Positions 5,847 to 14,808 of a DNA stretch of 16,688 nucleotides are shown one piece after another (the first letter of the stretch is position 1; each line of letters opens with the position of its first letter). Origin of the DNA: an uncultured Christensenellaceae bacterium (GTDB lineage Bacteria; Bacillota; Clostridia; Christensenellales; Christensenellaceae). Where the stretch lies: contig CAKROK010000049.1 in the NCBI GenBank assembly GCA_934373295.1, positions 1-16,688 on the forward strand. The letters are read 5' to 3'. A model generated the notes under the pieces. It was not told the origin of the DNA and made no database searches. It saw nothing but the letters and a program-made list of their open reading frames with translations. Both the position numbers and the translations under genes were made by a program.

Positions 5847-6455
5847 ATGAAAAAGGCAAACATAGCCGTGCTCGTTTCGGGCGGCGGGACGAACCTTCAG
5901 GCGCTCATAGACGCGCAGTCCGCCGGGATAATAAACAGCGGGGAAATCAAGCTCGTGATTTCGAACAACCCTAACGCATATGCGCTCGAGCGCGCGAAAA
6001 ACGCGGGGATATCCGCCGCGGTCGTGACTAAAAAGCAGTATGCGGACGGCTTTGAGGAGGCTATCGACGAGTATCTTAAAAAATTCGATATAGACCTCAT
6101 AGTTTTAGCGGGATTTATGAGCATACTTTCCGAAAAATTCACTAAAGAGCACGACGGGCGCATTTTAAACGTGCATCCATCGCTCATACCCTCCTTTTGC
6201 GGAAAGGGCTTTTACGGGCTAAGGGTGCATGAGGCGGCGCTCGAATACGGCGTGAAGGTGACGGGCGCGACGGTGCATTTCGTGAACGAGATACCGGACG
6301 GCGGAAGGATAATCGCCCAAAAGGCGGTATATATTGAAGAAAACGACACGCCAGAGACGCTCCAAAAAAGAGTCATGGAGCAGGCGGAGTGGATAATACT
6401 CCCCCAAGCGGTGGAGACGGTTTCAGCTCAGATAATCAAGGAGAACATAAAATGA
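5847..6455 (+). CDS. purN: PurN, phosphoribosylglycinamide formyltransferase
   Basis: Transfers a formyl group from 10-formyl-THF to GAR, giving FGAR (step 3). The 202 residues match the folate-dependent PurN, not the formate-using PurT. Seen are SGGGTNLQAL (11-20, phosphate loop), LAGFMSILS (87-95), and the active site ILNVHPSLIPSFCGKG (106-121) with Asn108 and His110. Asp151 in EIPDGG corresponds to the third catalytic residue, Asp144 in E. coli. The ribosome binding site TAGGAG overlaps the purM stop region. Its own TGA overlaps the next ATG. It is one of two formyl-THF users in an operon that also supplies fhs. Confidence 0.97.
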   Translation: MKKANIAVLVSGGGTNLQALIDAQSAGIINSGEIKLVISNNPNAYALERAKNAGISAAVVTKKQYADGFEEAIDEYLKKFDIDLIVLAGFMSILSEKFTKEHDGRILNVHPSLIPSFCGKGFYGLRVHEAALEYGVKVTGATVHFVNEIPDGGRIIAQKAVYIEENDTPETLQKRVMEQAEWIILPQAVETVSAQIIKENIK

Positions 6456-7168
6456 ACGTATACGAGACAAATGACATTTCAAAATACATTTGCAAAAATC
6501 CATATGTCGGCAGAGGAATAATAGTGGGCAAATCCGCGGACGGAAAGCACGCCGTGACCGCCTATTTCATAATGGGCAGGAGCGTGAACAGCCGCAACAG
6601 GATATTTATAGAAAAGGGGGAGGACGTCGTCATCCATCCGTTTGACGCTTCTAAAGTATCCGACCCGTCTTTGATAATATATTCGCCCATAAGAAAGGCG
6701 GATAAGAAGCTCATAGTCACAAACGGCAACCAGACGGACACTATATATAACTACATGCTCATGGGAAAGAGCATGACGCAGGCGCTGGAGATGCGCGGCT
6801 TTGAGCCGGATGCGCCTAACTTCACGCCACGCATATCCGCGGTGATGGACTTTTCATCGGGATATAAATATGAGATGAGCATTTTAAAGAGCGCGGACGC
6901 GCAGGGCACGGCATGCTCGCGCTTCACGTATTCATACCCCGCTCTCGACGGCGTGGGCCACTTCATACATACCTACGTCACGGACGGCGATCCGCTGCCC
7001 ACCTTCCAGGGCGAGCCGGAGAGAGTCGCCATCCCCTCTGATATAGACGAATTTACCGCGGCAATATGGGATAATTTGGATGAGAACAACAAGATATCGC
7101 TGTATGTGAGATACATCGATTTAGACGATATGAGCGCCGAGAACAGGCTCATAAACAAGAATATGTAA
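6452..7168 (+). CDS. IMP cyclohydrolase, PurO-like family
   Basis: Predicted to close the second ring, FAICAR to IMP (step 10). The 238-residue protein resembles the archaeal PurO family (IMP cyclohydrolase, Ntn-hydrolase fold in archaeal members) and not the N-terminal domain of bacterial PurH. Recognisable segments are NPYVGRGIIVG (16-26), YFIMGRSVNSRNR (38-50), TNGNQTDTI (90-98), FTPRISAV (124-131) and HTYVTDGDPLPTFQGEPE (173-190). The ATG at 6452 overlaps the purN stop and has AAGGAG eight bases upstream; a longer frame from 6389 would lie inside purN and is not used. The context is decisive: this operon has a formyltransferase domain of PurH but no cyclohydrolase domain, so this gene fills the gap. 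The assignment rests on family recognition plus context; activity has not been shown here. Confidence 0.88.
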   Translation: MNVYETNDISKYICKNPYVGRGIIVGKSADGKHAVTAYFIMGRSVNSRNRIFIEKGEDVVIHPFDASKVSDPSLIIYSPIRKADKKLIVTNGNQTDTIYNYMLMGKSMTQALEMRGFEPDAPNFTPRISAVMDFSSGYKYEMSILKSADAQGTACSRFTYSYPALDGVGHFIHTYVTDGDPLPTFQGEPERVAIPSDIDEFTAAIWDNLDENNKISLYVRYIDLDDMSAENRLINKNM

Positions 7169-7181
7169 GGAGAAAACGGTA

Positions 7182-8618
7182 ATGACAGGCGATAAGGACA
7201 GATACATTTCACCCCTTTCAACGAGATACGCAAGCGCACAGATGCAGCACGTCTTTTCTGAAAACTTCAAATTCAGGACGTGGAGAAGGCTGTGGATATC
7301 CCTTGCGAAGGCGGAGAAGGCGATGGGCTTAGATATAACAGACGAGCAGATAGCCGAGCTTGAGGCACATGCCGAGGATATAAACTACGACGTCGCGGAG
7401 CAAAGGGAAAAGGAATGCCGCCACGACGTTATGAGCCACGTATATGCATACGGCAAGCAGTGCCCCCATGCCGAGGGAATAATCCATTTAGGCGCGACGT
7501 CCTGCTACGTGGGGGACAACACGGACGTGATAATTTTAAGAGAGGCGTCCAAAATAGTGCTCAAAAAGGCGGCGCAGGTCGTGAAGAACCTCTCCGACTT
7601 TGCGGATAAGTATAAGGGGATGCCCTGCCTTGCGTATACGCACCTACAGCCCGCGCAGCTCACGACGGTTGGCAAGCGCGCGACGCTCTACATCTATGAG
7701 CTTTTACAGGACATCGACAATCTCGACTATCAGCTCAAAAACCTGAAGCTGCTCGGTCAAAAGGGAACGACAGGCACGCAGGCGAGCTTTATGGAGCTGT
7801 TTAACGGCGATGAGGATAAGATAAAGAAGTTAGAGAGGATGATAGCTCATGATATGGGCTTTGAGGGCTGCGTCCCCGTCTCCGGACAGACGTATTCCAG
7901 AAAGGTGGACGCGTATTTCCTGTCCGTGCTTTCCGGTTTTGCGCAGTCCGCGTATAAATTCGCGAACGACTTGAGGATATTACAGTCCTTTGAGGAGATG
8001 GAGGAGCCGTTTGAGAAGAACCAGATAGGCTCGTCCGCGATGCCCTATAAGAGAAACCCCATGAGGAGCGAGAGAATATGCGCGCTCGCGAGGTATGTCA
8101 TTGCGGATTCGATAAACCCCGCGTTTACCGCAGGCACGCAGTGGTTTGAGCGCACGCTGGACGACTCCGCAAACAAGAGGATATCCGTCGCGGAGGCATT
8201 TTTGGCGGTGGATGCGATATTAAACATATACATCAACATAACCTCCGGCTTAGTCGTATACGACAAGGTCGTCAAGAGAAGGGTCATGGAAAAGCTGCCC
8301 TTCATGGCGACGGAGAACATAATGATGGAGTGCGTAAAGCGCGGAGGAAACAGGCAGGAGCTGCATGAGCTGCTGCGCGTCCATTCACACGCCGCCGCGG
8401 CAAAGGTCAAGCTAGAGGGCGGCGCGAACGACTTAATAGACAGGATTGCGGACGACCCCGCGTTCCCCATAACAAAAGAGGAGATATTGACGCACCTCGA
8501 CCCGAAGCTGTATATCGGCAGATGCGTAAATCAGGTAAACGAGTTCTTGAGCGAATACGCCGCGCCCGTCATCGAAAAATACTATGCGGGCGACGTGTCG
8601 GATGAGCTGAAGGTTTGA
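7182..8618 (+). CDS. purB: PurB, adenylosuccinate lyase (human-like clade)
   Basis: Removes fumarate from SAICAR to give AICAR (step 8) and from adenylosuccinate to give AMP. The 478 residues belong to the fumarase/aspartase superfamily. Catalytic elements are His81 in RHDVMSH, His154 in YTHLQPAQL, and the flexible loop IGSSAMPYKRNPMRSER (282-298) with Ser284 and Lys290. Numbering is five below human ADSL (His86, His159, Ser289, Lys295). Stretches such as HLGATSCYVGDNTD, QWFERTLDDSAN and LPFMATENI are close to what I recall of human ADSL and unlike the shorter B. subtilis or E. coli PurB. The ATG at 7182 follows AAGGAG (7167-7172), which overlaps the previous stop. Confidence 0.96.
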   Translation: MTGDKDRYISPLSTRYASAQMQHVFSENFKFRTWRRLWISLAKAEKAMGLDITDEQIAELEAHAEDINYDVAEQREKECRHDVMSHVYAYGKQCPHAEGIIHLGATSCYVGDNTDVIILREASKIVLKKAAQVVKNLSDFADKYKGMPCLAYTHLQPAQLTTVGKRATLYIYELLQDIDNLDYQLKNLKLLGQKGTTGTQASFMELFNGDEDKIKKLERMIAHDMGFEGCVPVSGQTYSRKVDAYFLSVLSGFAQSAYKFANDLRILQSFEEMEEPFEKNQIGSSAMPYKRNPMRSERICALARYVIADSINPAFTAGTQWFERTLDDSANKRISVAEAFLAVDAILNIYINITSGLVVYDKVVKRRVMEKLPFMATENIMMECVKRGGNRQELHELLRVHSHAAAAKVKLEGGANDLIDRIADDPAFPITKEEILTHLDPKLYIGRCVNQVNEFLSEYAAPVIEKYYAGDVSDELKV

Positions 8619-8632
8619 TAAGGAGAATATAA

Positions 8633-9817
8633 ATGAAGGAATTTGAGCTTAAATACGGCTGTAACCCGAATCAGAAGCCCGCGCGCATATTTATGGAAAA
8701 CGGAGACGACCTCCCCGTGGAGATACTCTGCGGCAGGCCGGGATATATCAACTTTTTGGACGCCTTCAACAGCTGGCAGCTTGTGAGCGAGCTTAGCCGC
8801 GCGACGGGTATGCCCTGCGCCGCGTCCTTTAAGCACGTCTCACCAACGTCTGCCGCGGTGGGCAGGGTATTACCTGAATCGTTAAAAAAGGCGTGCTTTG
8901 TGGACGATATTGAGGGACTGGATGACTCCCCGCTCGCATGTGCATACGCGCGCGCGAGGGGCACGGACAGGATGAGCTCCTTTGGGGATTTCATCGCGCT
9001 TTCGGATATATGCGACGTGACCACGGCGAACCTCATTAAAAGAGAGGTATCTGACGGCGTGATAGCGCCCGATTATGAGCCGGAGGCGCTCGAAATTTTA
9101 AAGGGCAAGCGCAAGGGAAGCTATAATATTGTAAAGATAGACCCCGAATACGTCCCGCAGAAGCAGGAGAAGAAGCAGGTTTTCGGCATAACCTTTGAGC
9201 AGGGCAGAAACGACTTCAAAATAGACGCAGATCTCTTAAACAACATAGTCACAAAGAACAAAAATCTCACTGAAAATGCAAAAATAGACCTCATAGTCGC
9301 GCTCATAACGTTAAAATACACGCAGTCCAACTCCGTGTGCTATGCGTATGACGGACAGGCGATAGGCGTGGGCGCGGGTCAGCAGTCGAGAATACACTGC
9401 ACGCGCCTCGCGGGGACAAAGGCGGATACGTGGTTCTTACGCCGCCATGAAAAGGTATTGAACCTGCCCTTTAAGCCGGAGCTAAAGCGTGCGGACAGGG
9501 ATAACGTCATAGACGGCTACATCAATAAAAACGAGGAGGACGTCTGCGCCGAGGGCGTTTGGCAGAAATATTTCACGACTCGCCCGCAGCCGCTCGCGTC
9601 GGATGAGATGAGAAAATACTTGGACGGCATAACGGATGTCGCGCTGGGCAGCGATGCATTCTTCCCGTTCTCCGACAATATCGAGCGCGCGCACAGAAGC
9701 GGCGTTAAATACATCGCACAGCCGGGCGGCTCGATAAGGGACGACCTCGTGATAGAGTGCTGTGATAAATACGACATGGTGATGGCGTTCACCGGAATGA
9801 GACTTTTCCATCATTGA
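8633..9817 (+). CDS. Stand-alone AICAR formyltransferase (PurH C-terminal domain homologue)
   Basis: Formylates AICAR with 10-formyl-THF to FAICAR (step 9), consuming the nucleotide (ZMP) that the upstream riboswitch senses. The 394 residues correspond to the transformylase half of PurH only; the IMP cyclohydrolase half is absent. Catalytic Lys67-His68 lie in ASFKHVSP, matching Lys266-His267 of human ATIC. Other marks are YGCNPNQKPA (8-17), AYARARGTDRMSSFGDF (from about 109), KYTQSNSVCYA, GAGQQSRIHCTRLAG and the C-terminal RLFHH. These read like the C-terminal half of vertebrate ATIC rather than E. coli PurH (KHNNPCG type). The start at 8633 has AAGGAG seven bases upstream. Gene names such as purH2 or purV have been used for similar proteins; I leave the symbol blank. 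Confidence 0.94.
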   Translation: MKEFELKYGCNPNQKPARIFMENGDDLPVEILCGRPGYINFLDAFNSWQLVSELSRATGMPCAASFKHVSPTSAAVGRVLPESLKKACFVDDIEGLDDSPLACAYARARGTDRMSSFGDFIALSDICDVTTANLIKREVSDGVIAPDYEPEALEILKGKRKGSYNIVKIDPEYVPQKQEKKQVFGITFEQGRNDFKIDADLLNNIVTKNKNLTENAKIDLIVALITLKYTQSNSVCYAYDGQAIGVGAGQQSRIHCTRLAGTKADTWFLRRHEKVLNLPFKPELKRADRDNVIDGYINKNEEDVCAEGVWQKYFTTRPQPLASDEMRKYLDGITDVALGSDAFFPFSDNIERAHRSGVKYIAQPGGSIRDDLVIECCDKYDMVMAFTGMRLFHH

Positions 9818-9830
9818 TCGGAGGGATGAT

Positions 9831-11105
9831 ATGAAGATAATGGTAGTAGGCGGCGGCGGCAGAGAGCACGCCATAATAAAGCAGCTCAAAAAGAGCGGCG
9901 AGATAGATGAGATATTCTGCCTGCCCGGAAACGGCGGCATTGCGGCGGACGCGGTATGCGTACCCATCGACGCAAATGATATCGAAAATATTGTTAAATT
10001 CGCAAAGGACGAGGGCATAGGCTACGCCGTGGTCGCGCCCGATGACCCGCTCGTGCTGGGCGCGGTGGACGTGCTCCAAGAGGCGGGCGTACCCTGCTTC
10101 GGGCCGAATAAGGCGGCGGCGATAATAGAGGGCAGCAAGGTATTCTCCAAGAACTTCATGAAAAAATACGGCATACCCACGGCGGGCTATGAGGTATTTG
10201 ACGACGCGCAAAAAGCGCTCAATTATCTCAAAACAGCGCCCATACCCACAGTGGTAAAGGCAGACGGCCTCGCGCTGGGAAAGGGCGTGCTCATATGCGA
10301 AACGCGCGAGCAGGCATATGACGCGGTAAACTCGATAATGTGCGATAAGATTTTCGGCAAAAGCGGCGCGAACATCGTCATAGAGGAGTTTTTGACCGGG
10401 CCGGAGGTGTCCGTGCTTTCGTTTACGGACGGAAAGACCATCGTACCCATGGTATCCTCGATGGATCACAAGCGCGCGCTGGATAATGACGAGGGCCTAA
10501 ATACAGGCGGCATGGGGACAATCGCACCCAACCCGTATTATACCGAAAAAATCGCGGAGCAGTGCATGAACGAGATATTCCTGCCCACGATAGAGGGAAT
10601 GAAAAAGGAGGGGCGAACATTTAAGGGCTGCCTTTACTTCGGGCTTATGCTTACGCAAAATGGTCCCAAGTTGATAGAATATAACTGCCGATTCGGCGAC
10701 CCGGAGGCACAGGTCGTGCTTCCGCTGCTGAGGACGGATCTGTTTAGCGTGATGCGCGCGGTGACGGAGGAAAGGCTCGCCGACATGGACGTTGAGTTTG
10801 ACGGCGGCGCGGCGTGCTGTGTGGTCATGGCGACCAAGGGCTATCCTATGAAATATGAAAAGGGCTGCCCCATAAAAATTGACGAAGAAATAGCGGACGA
10901 CGTACTCGTCGCGGGCGCGCGCTTGGATGAGCAGGGGAACCTCTTATCCGACGGCGGGCGCGTATTGGGCGTGACCGCGACGGCGCCCACGCTCGAGCAG
11001 GCGATAGAGCGCGCGTATGAGAACGTGAAAAGGGTCGACTTCAAGGGCGGTTTTTATAGGCACGATATCGGCAAGAGGGCGCTTTTGGCCAAAAAGGAGG
11101 GCTAA
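9831..11105 (+). CDS. purD: PurD, phosphoribosylamine-glycine ligase (GAR synthetase)
   Basis: Joins phosphoribosylamine and glycine with ATP (step 2). The 424 residues show the ATP-grasp layout. The N-terminal GGGGREHA (7-14) and LPGNGG (31-36) bind substrate phosphate. VKADGLALGKGV (142-153) is in the ATP-binding lobe. DHKRALDNDEGLNTGGMG (212-229) and EYNCRFGDPE (283-292) form the catalytic and metal-binding part. APDDPLV (69-75) stands where E. coli-type enzymes have GPEAPLV, a minor variation. GGAGGG (9820-9825) lies 5 nt before the ATG. purL begins 5 bp after the stop. Confidence 0.97.
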   Translation: MKIMVVGGGGREHAIIKQLKKSGEIDEIFCLPGNGGIAADAVCVPIDANDIENIVKFAKDEGIGYAVVAPDDPLVLGAVDVLQEAGVPCFGPNKAAAIIEGSKVFSKNFMKKYGIPTAGYEVFDDAQKALNYLKTAPIPTVVKADGLALGKGVLICETREQAYDAVNSIMCDKIFGKSGANIVIEEFLTGPEVSVLSFTDGKTIVPMVSSMDHKRALDNDEGLNTGGMGTIAPNPYYTEKIAEQCMNEIFLPTIEGMKKEGRTFKGCLYFGLMLTQNGPKLIEYNCRFGDPEAQVVLPLLRTDLFSVMRAVTEERLADMDVEFDGGAACCVVMATKGYPMKYEKGCPIKIDEEIADDVLVAGARLDEQGNLLSDGGRVLGVTATAPTLEQAIERAYENVKRVDFKGGFYRHDIGKRALLAKKEG

Positions 11106-11110
11106 ACTCG

Positions 11111-14100
11111 ATGGTATACAGAGTATTCGTTGAAAAAAAGAGGCAGTTCGCGCAGGAGGCTAAGGAGCTTTTACACGAGGCGAAGGACATCCTCATGATA
11201 GACGCACTGGAGGACGTGCGCGTGGTAAACCGCTATGACGTTGAGAATATAGACGAGGAGCTGTTTAAATACGCAAAGAGCACGGTGTTCTCCGAGCCGC
11301 AGGTGGACGACGCCTATGACATGTTAGATACATCGGGCGCGGCGGCGTTCGCAGTGGAATATCTCCCCGGTCAGTTTGACCAGCGGGCGGATTCCGCGGC
11401 ACAGTGCATACAGATAATATCGCAAAAGGAGCGTCCGGACGTGCGCACGGCGAAGGTCTATCTGCTTTACGGCGAGCTTACGGACGAGGACATATCAAAG
11501 ATAAAAAAGCACGTCATAAACCCCGTCGAGGCGAGACAGGCGGGCTTTGATAAGCCGGAGACGCTGAAAATAGAGCATGATATCCCCACGACTGTGGAGA
11601 CGTTACAGGGCTTCACCTCTCTTTCGGATGAGCAGATGGGCGATTTCGTTAAAAAATACGGCCTTGCGATGGACGAGGACGACGCGGCGTTTTGCAGAGA
11701 CTATTTCAGGACAGAGCACCGCGACCCGACGATAACCGAGATAAGGATGATAGACACATATTGGTCAGACCACTGCCGCCACACGACGTTTTTGACGACT
11801 ATAAATTCGGTGAAATTCTCGGATAAGCTGTTACAGGACGCATATGACGATTATCTCGAGACGAGGAGGTTTTTAGGCAGGACGAAGCCGATAAACCTCA
11901 TGGACATAGGCACGCTCGCGGCGAAATATCTAAAAAAGACGGGCAAGCTGGATAAGCTGGATGAATCGGAGGAGATAAACGCCTGCACGGTCAAGATGAC
12001 GGTGAACGTGGACGGCGCTGACGAGGACTGGCTGCTGCTGTTTAAAAACGAGACGCACAACCACCCGACGGAGATCGAGCCGTTCGGCGGCGCGGCGACG
12101 TGCATAGGCGGCGCGATAAGGGATCCGCTCTCCGGAAGAAGCTACGTCTACGGCGCTATGAGGGTCACGGGCGCGGCTGATCCGCTAAAGCCGGTGAGCG
12201 AGACCTTGCCCGGAAAGCTCCCTCAGAGAAAGATAGTGACCACCGCCGCGGCTGGATATTCCTCATACGGAAACCAGATAGGACTTGCTACGGGCATAGT
12301 CGATGAGATATATCACGACGGATATGCCGCGAAGAGGATGGAGATAGGCGCGGTCATAGCGGCGGCGCCCGCGAAAAACGTGAGAAGAGAGCGCCCCATC
12401 CCCGGGGATATCGTCATTTTACTGGGCGGAAAGACGGGCAGAGACGGCTGCGGCGGCGCGACGGGTTCATCGAAATCTCATACGTTAAAGTCGCTGGAGA
12501 CGTGCGGCGCGGAGGTTCAAAAGGGAAACGCGCCCGAGGAGAGAAAGCTGCAAAGACTGTTTAGAAATGCGCAAGCGTCGCTCATGATAAAGAGATGCAA
12601 TGACTTCGGCGCGGGCGGCGTATCCGTGGCGATAGGCGAGCTTGCGGACGGACTGGATATCGACTTAAACGCAGTCCCCAAAAAATACGAGGGACTCACG
12701 GGCACGGAGCTTGCGATAAGCGAATCTCAGGAGAGAATGGCGGTCGTTGTTGCAAGCGAGGACGCGCAGAGGTTCATCGACCTTGCGGGTAAGGAGAACC
12801 TTGAGGCGAGCATCGTCGCGGTGGTAAAGGAGCAGCCCCGCTTGACCATGACATGGAACGGCAACGTGATTGTGGACGTATCGAGGGAGTTTTTAAACTC
12901 GAACGGCGCGCCCAAATACATAGACATAGAGACGGACAGCCCGAAATGCTATAAAAAAGAGGTGAACGGCGGCTTTAAGGAGGAATATTTAAAGCTGGCG
13001 GGCGACCTCAATATATGCTCAAAGAGAGGGCTTTCGGAGAGATTTGACTCGACGATAGGCGCGGGGACGGTGCTCATGCCCTTTGGCGGAAGGCTTCAGC
13101 GCACGCCCATACAGGCGATGGTTCAAAAGATATCCCTTGAAAAGGGGCATACGCAGGACTGCTCGCTCATGGCGTGGGGCTATAACCCGTTCATAGCGGA
13201 GAAAAGCCCGTATCACGGCGCGTATTTGGCGGTGGTGGAATCCGTTTCAAAGCTCATTGCGACGGGAGCGGAGTTTAAGGACGTATATTTGACGTTCCAG
13301 GAGTACTTTGAGCGCCCGAACAGGGACGCAAGGCGGTGGGGACAGCCCCTGAGCGCGCTTTTAGGCGCATTTGAGGCGCAAAAGCAGCTGGGCATCGCCG
13401 CGATAGGCGGAAAGGACTCCATGAGCGGCACGTTTGAAAAGTTAGACGTCCCGCCCACGCTCGTATCTTTCGCCGTGACCACGCAAAAGACGGGCGATAT
13501 ACTCTCAAACGAGTTCAAAAACGCGGGGGATGAGGTATATGTGATATCTCCCGAATACGACGAAAACGACTTGCCCAAGGCAGACAGCCTGATAGCCGTG
13601 TTTGACAAGGTGACGCAGCTCATGCGCGAAGGGAAGGTCATGGCCGCATATACCCCCGGCATGGGCGGCGCGGCAGAGGCCGTCATGAAGATGTGCATGG
13701 GCAACGGCCTGGGCTTTGAATTTGACGAAAAGCTCGATACGAACGGCATATTCGGCTACAGCTACGGCTCGTTTATAATAGAGGCGACGGAGAAGATAGG
13801 CGGATTAAAGCGCTTGGGCAAGGTGTTAAAAGAGACGGTAATATCGCATAACGGACAGGATATCGACCTTTCCGCGCTTGCGAGCGAATATGAAAACAAG
13901 CTGGAGAGCGTATATCCCTGCAACATCGGCGAGGGCGGACGCGCGGAGAATATCGCGTATAACGCCAAAAAGACGGTGAGCTGCAATATTATCACGGCGC
14001 GCCCCAAGGTGGTCATACCCGTATTTCCGGGGACAAACTGCGAATACGACTCTGCGCGTGCGGCGAGGGACGCGGGCATAGACGCCAAGCTCGTGGTCAT

Positions 14101-14806
14101 AAGAAACCTCACAGCGCAGGGCATATCGCAGAGCATTGATGAGTTCGCGGCAGAGGTCAGGGATGCGCAGATGATATTCATCCCCGGCGGCTTCTCGGGC
14201 GGCGACGAGCCGGACGGCTCGGGAAAGTTCATAACGGCGTTTTTCAGGAACGGCGCGGTCAAGGATGAGGTCACGCGGCTGTTAGACGAGCGCGGCGGGC
14301 TGATATGCGGAATATGTAACGGCTTTCAGGCGCTTATAAAGCTGGGTCTTGTCCCGTTCGGCAGGATAATCGACACGGATGAGAGCTGCCCCACGCTCAC
14401 GTTCAACACTATAGGCAGGCATCAATCCAAGATCGTGCGCACGAGGATAGCGTCCGATTTAAGCCCGTGGCTCAAAAACACGAAAGTGGGCGACGTATAC
14501 GGTGTGCCCATATCCCACGGCGAGGGGCGGTTCATCGCGACGGACGAGATGATAGCCGAGCTCATAAAGAACGGACAGGTGGCGACGCAGTATGCAGACC
14601 TTGACGGGAACGCATCCATGGATATAAACTATAACCCGAACGGCTCCATGCTGGCGATAGAGGGAATAACCTCGCCCGACGGCCGCGTGTTCGGAAAGAT
14701 GGGACATGCGGAGAGAATAGGCGCGGGGCTTTATAAGAACGTCCCCGAAAACTACGACATAGGCATGTTTGCCTCGGCGGCGAGCTACTTTAAAAAGGAG
14801 ATTTGA
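11111..14806 (+). CDS. purL: PurL, single-chain phosphoribosylformylglycinamidine synthase
   Basis: Converts FGAR, glutamine and ATP to FGAM (step 4). At 1231 residues it combines in one chain what B. subtilis divides among PurS, PurL and PurQ. An N-terminal PurS-like part is followed by a linker with YWSDHCRHTTF (217-227). The synthetase domains carry FKNETHNHPTE (311-321), GGKTGRDGCGGATGSS (from 439), RCNDFGAGGVS (495-505) and GGKDSMSG (766-773). A glutaminase domain begins near 965 with PKVVIPVFPGTNCEYD; its nucleophile is Cys1069 in GICNGFQ, and the likely His and Glu are His1136 and Glu1138 in SHGEGRF. This fits the one-chain form found in Clostridia and some other Gram-positives. The start follows AAGGAGG (11094-11100). 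It is the largest gene here and shows no frameshift. Confidence 0.97.
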   Translation: MVYRVFVEKKRQFAQEAKELLHEAKDILMIDALEDVRVVNRYDVENIDEELFKYAKSTVFSEPQVDDAYDMLDTSGAAAFAVEYLPGQFDQRADSAAQCIQIISQKERPDVRTAKVYLLYGELTDEDISKIKKHVINPVEARQAGFDKPETLKIEHDIPTTVETLQGFTSLSDEQMGDFVKKYGLAMDEDDAAFCRDYFRTEHRDPTITEIRMIDTYWSDHCRHTTFLTTINSVKFSDKLLQDAYDDYLETRRFLGRTKPINLMDIGTLAAKYLKKTGKLDKLDESEEINACTVKMTVNVDGADEDWLLLFKNETHNHPTEIEPFGGAATCIGGAIRDPLSGRSYVYGAMRVTGAADPLKPVSETLPGKLPQRKIVTTAAAGYSSYGNQIGLATGIVDEIYHDGYAAKRMEIGAVIAAAPAKNVRRERPIPGDIVILLGGKTGRDGCGGATGSSKSHTLKSLETCGAEVQKGNAPEERKLQRLFRNAQASLMIKRCNDFGAGGVSVAIGELADGLDIDLNAVPKKYEGLTGTELAISESQERMAVVVASEDAQRFIDLAGKENLEASIVAVVKEQPRLTMTWNGNVIVDVSREFLNSNGAPKYIDIETDSPKCYKKEVNGGFKEEYLKLAGDLNICSKRGLSERFDSTIGAGTVLMPFGGRLQRTPIQAMVQKISLEKGHTQDCSLMAWGYNPFIAEKSPYHGAYLAVVESVSKLIATGAEFKDVYLTFQEYFERPNRDARRWGQPLSALLGAFEAQKQLGIAAIGGKDSMSGTFEKLDVPPTLVSFAVTTQKTGDILSNEFKNAGDEVYVISPEYDENDLPKADSLIAVFDKVTQLMREGKVMAAYTPGMGGAAEAVMKMCMGNGLGFEFDEKLDTNGIFGYSYGSFIIEATEKIGGLKRLGKVLKETVISHNGQDIDLSALASEYENKLESVYPCNIGEGGRAENIAYNAKKTVSCNIITARPKVVIPVFPGTNCEYDSARAARDAGIDAKLVVIRNLTAQGISQSIDEFAAEVRDAQMIFIPGGFSGGDEPDGSGKFITAFFRNGAVKDEVTRLLDERGGLICGICNGFQALIKLGLVPFGRIIDTDESCPTLTFNTIGRHQSKIVRTRIASDLSPWLKNTKVGDVYGVPISHGEGRFIATDEMIAELIKNGQVATQYADLDGNASMDINYNPNGSMLAIEGITSPDGRVFGKMGHAERIGAGLYKNVPENYDIGMFASAASYFKKEI

Positions 14807-14808
14807 CG

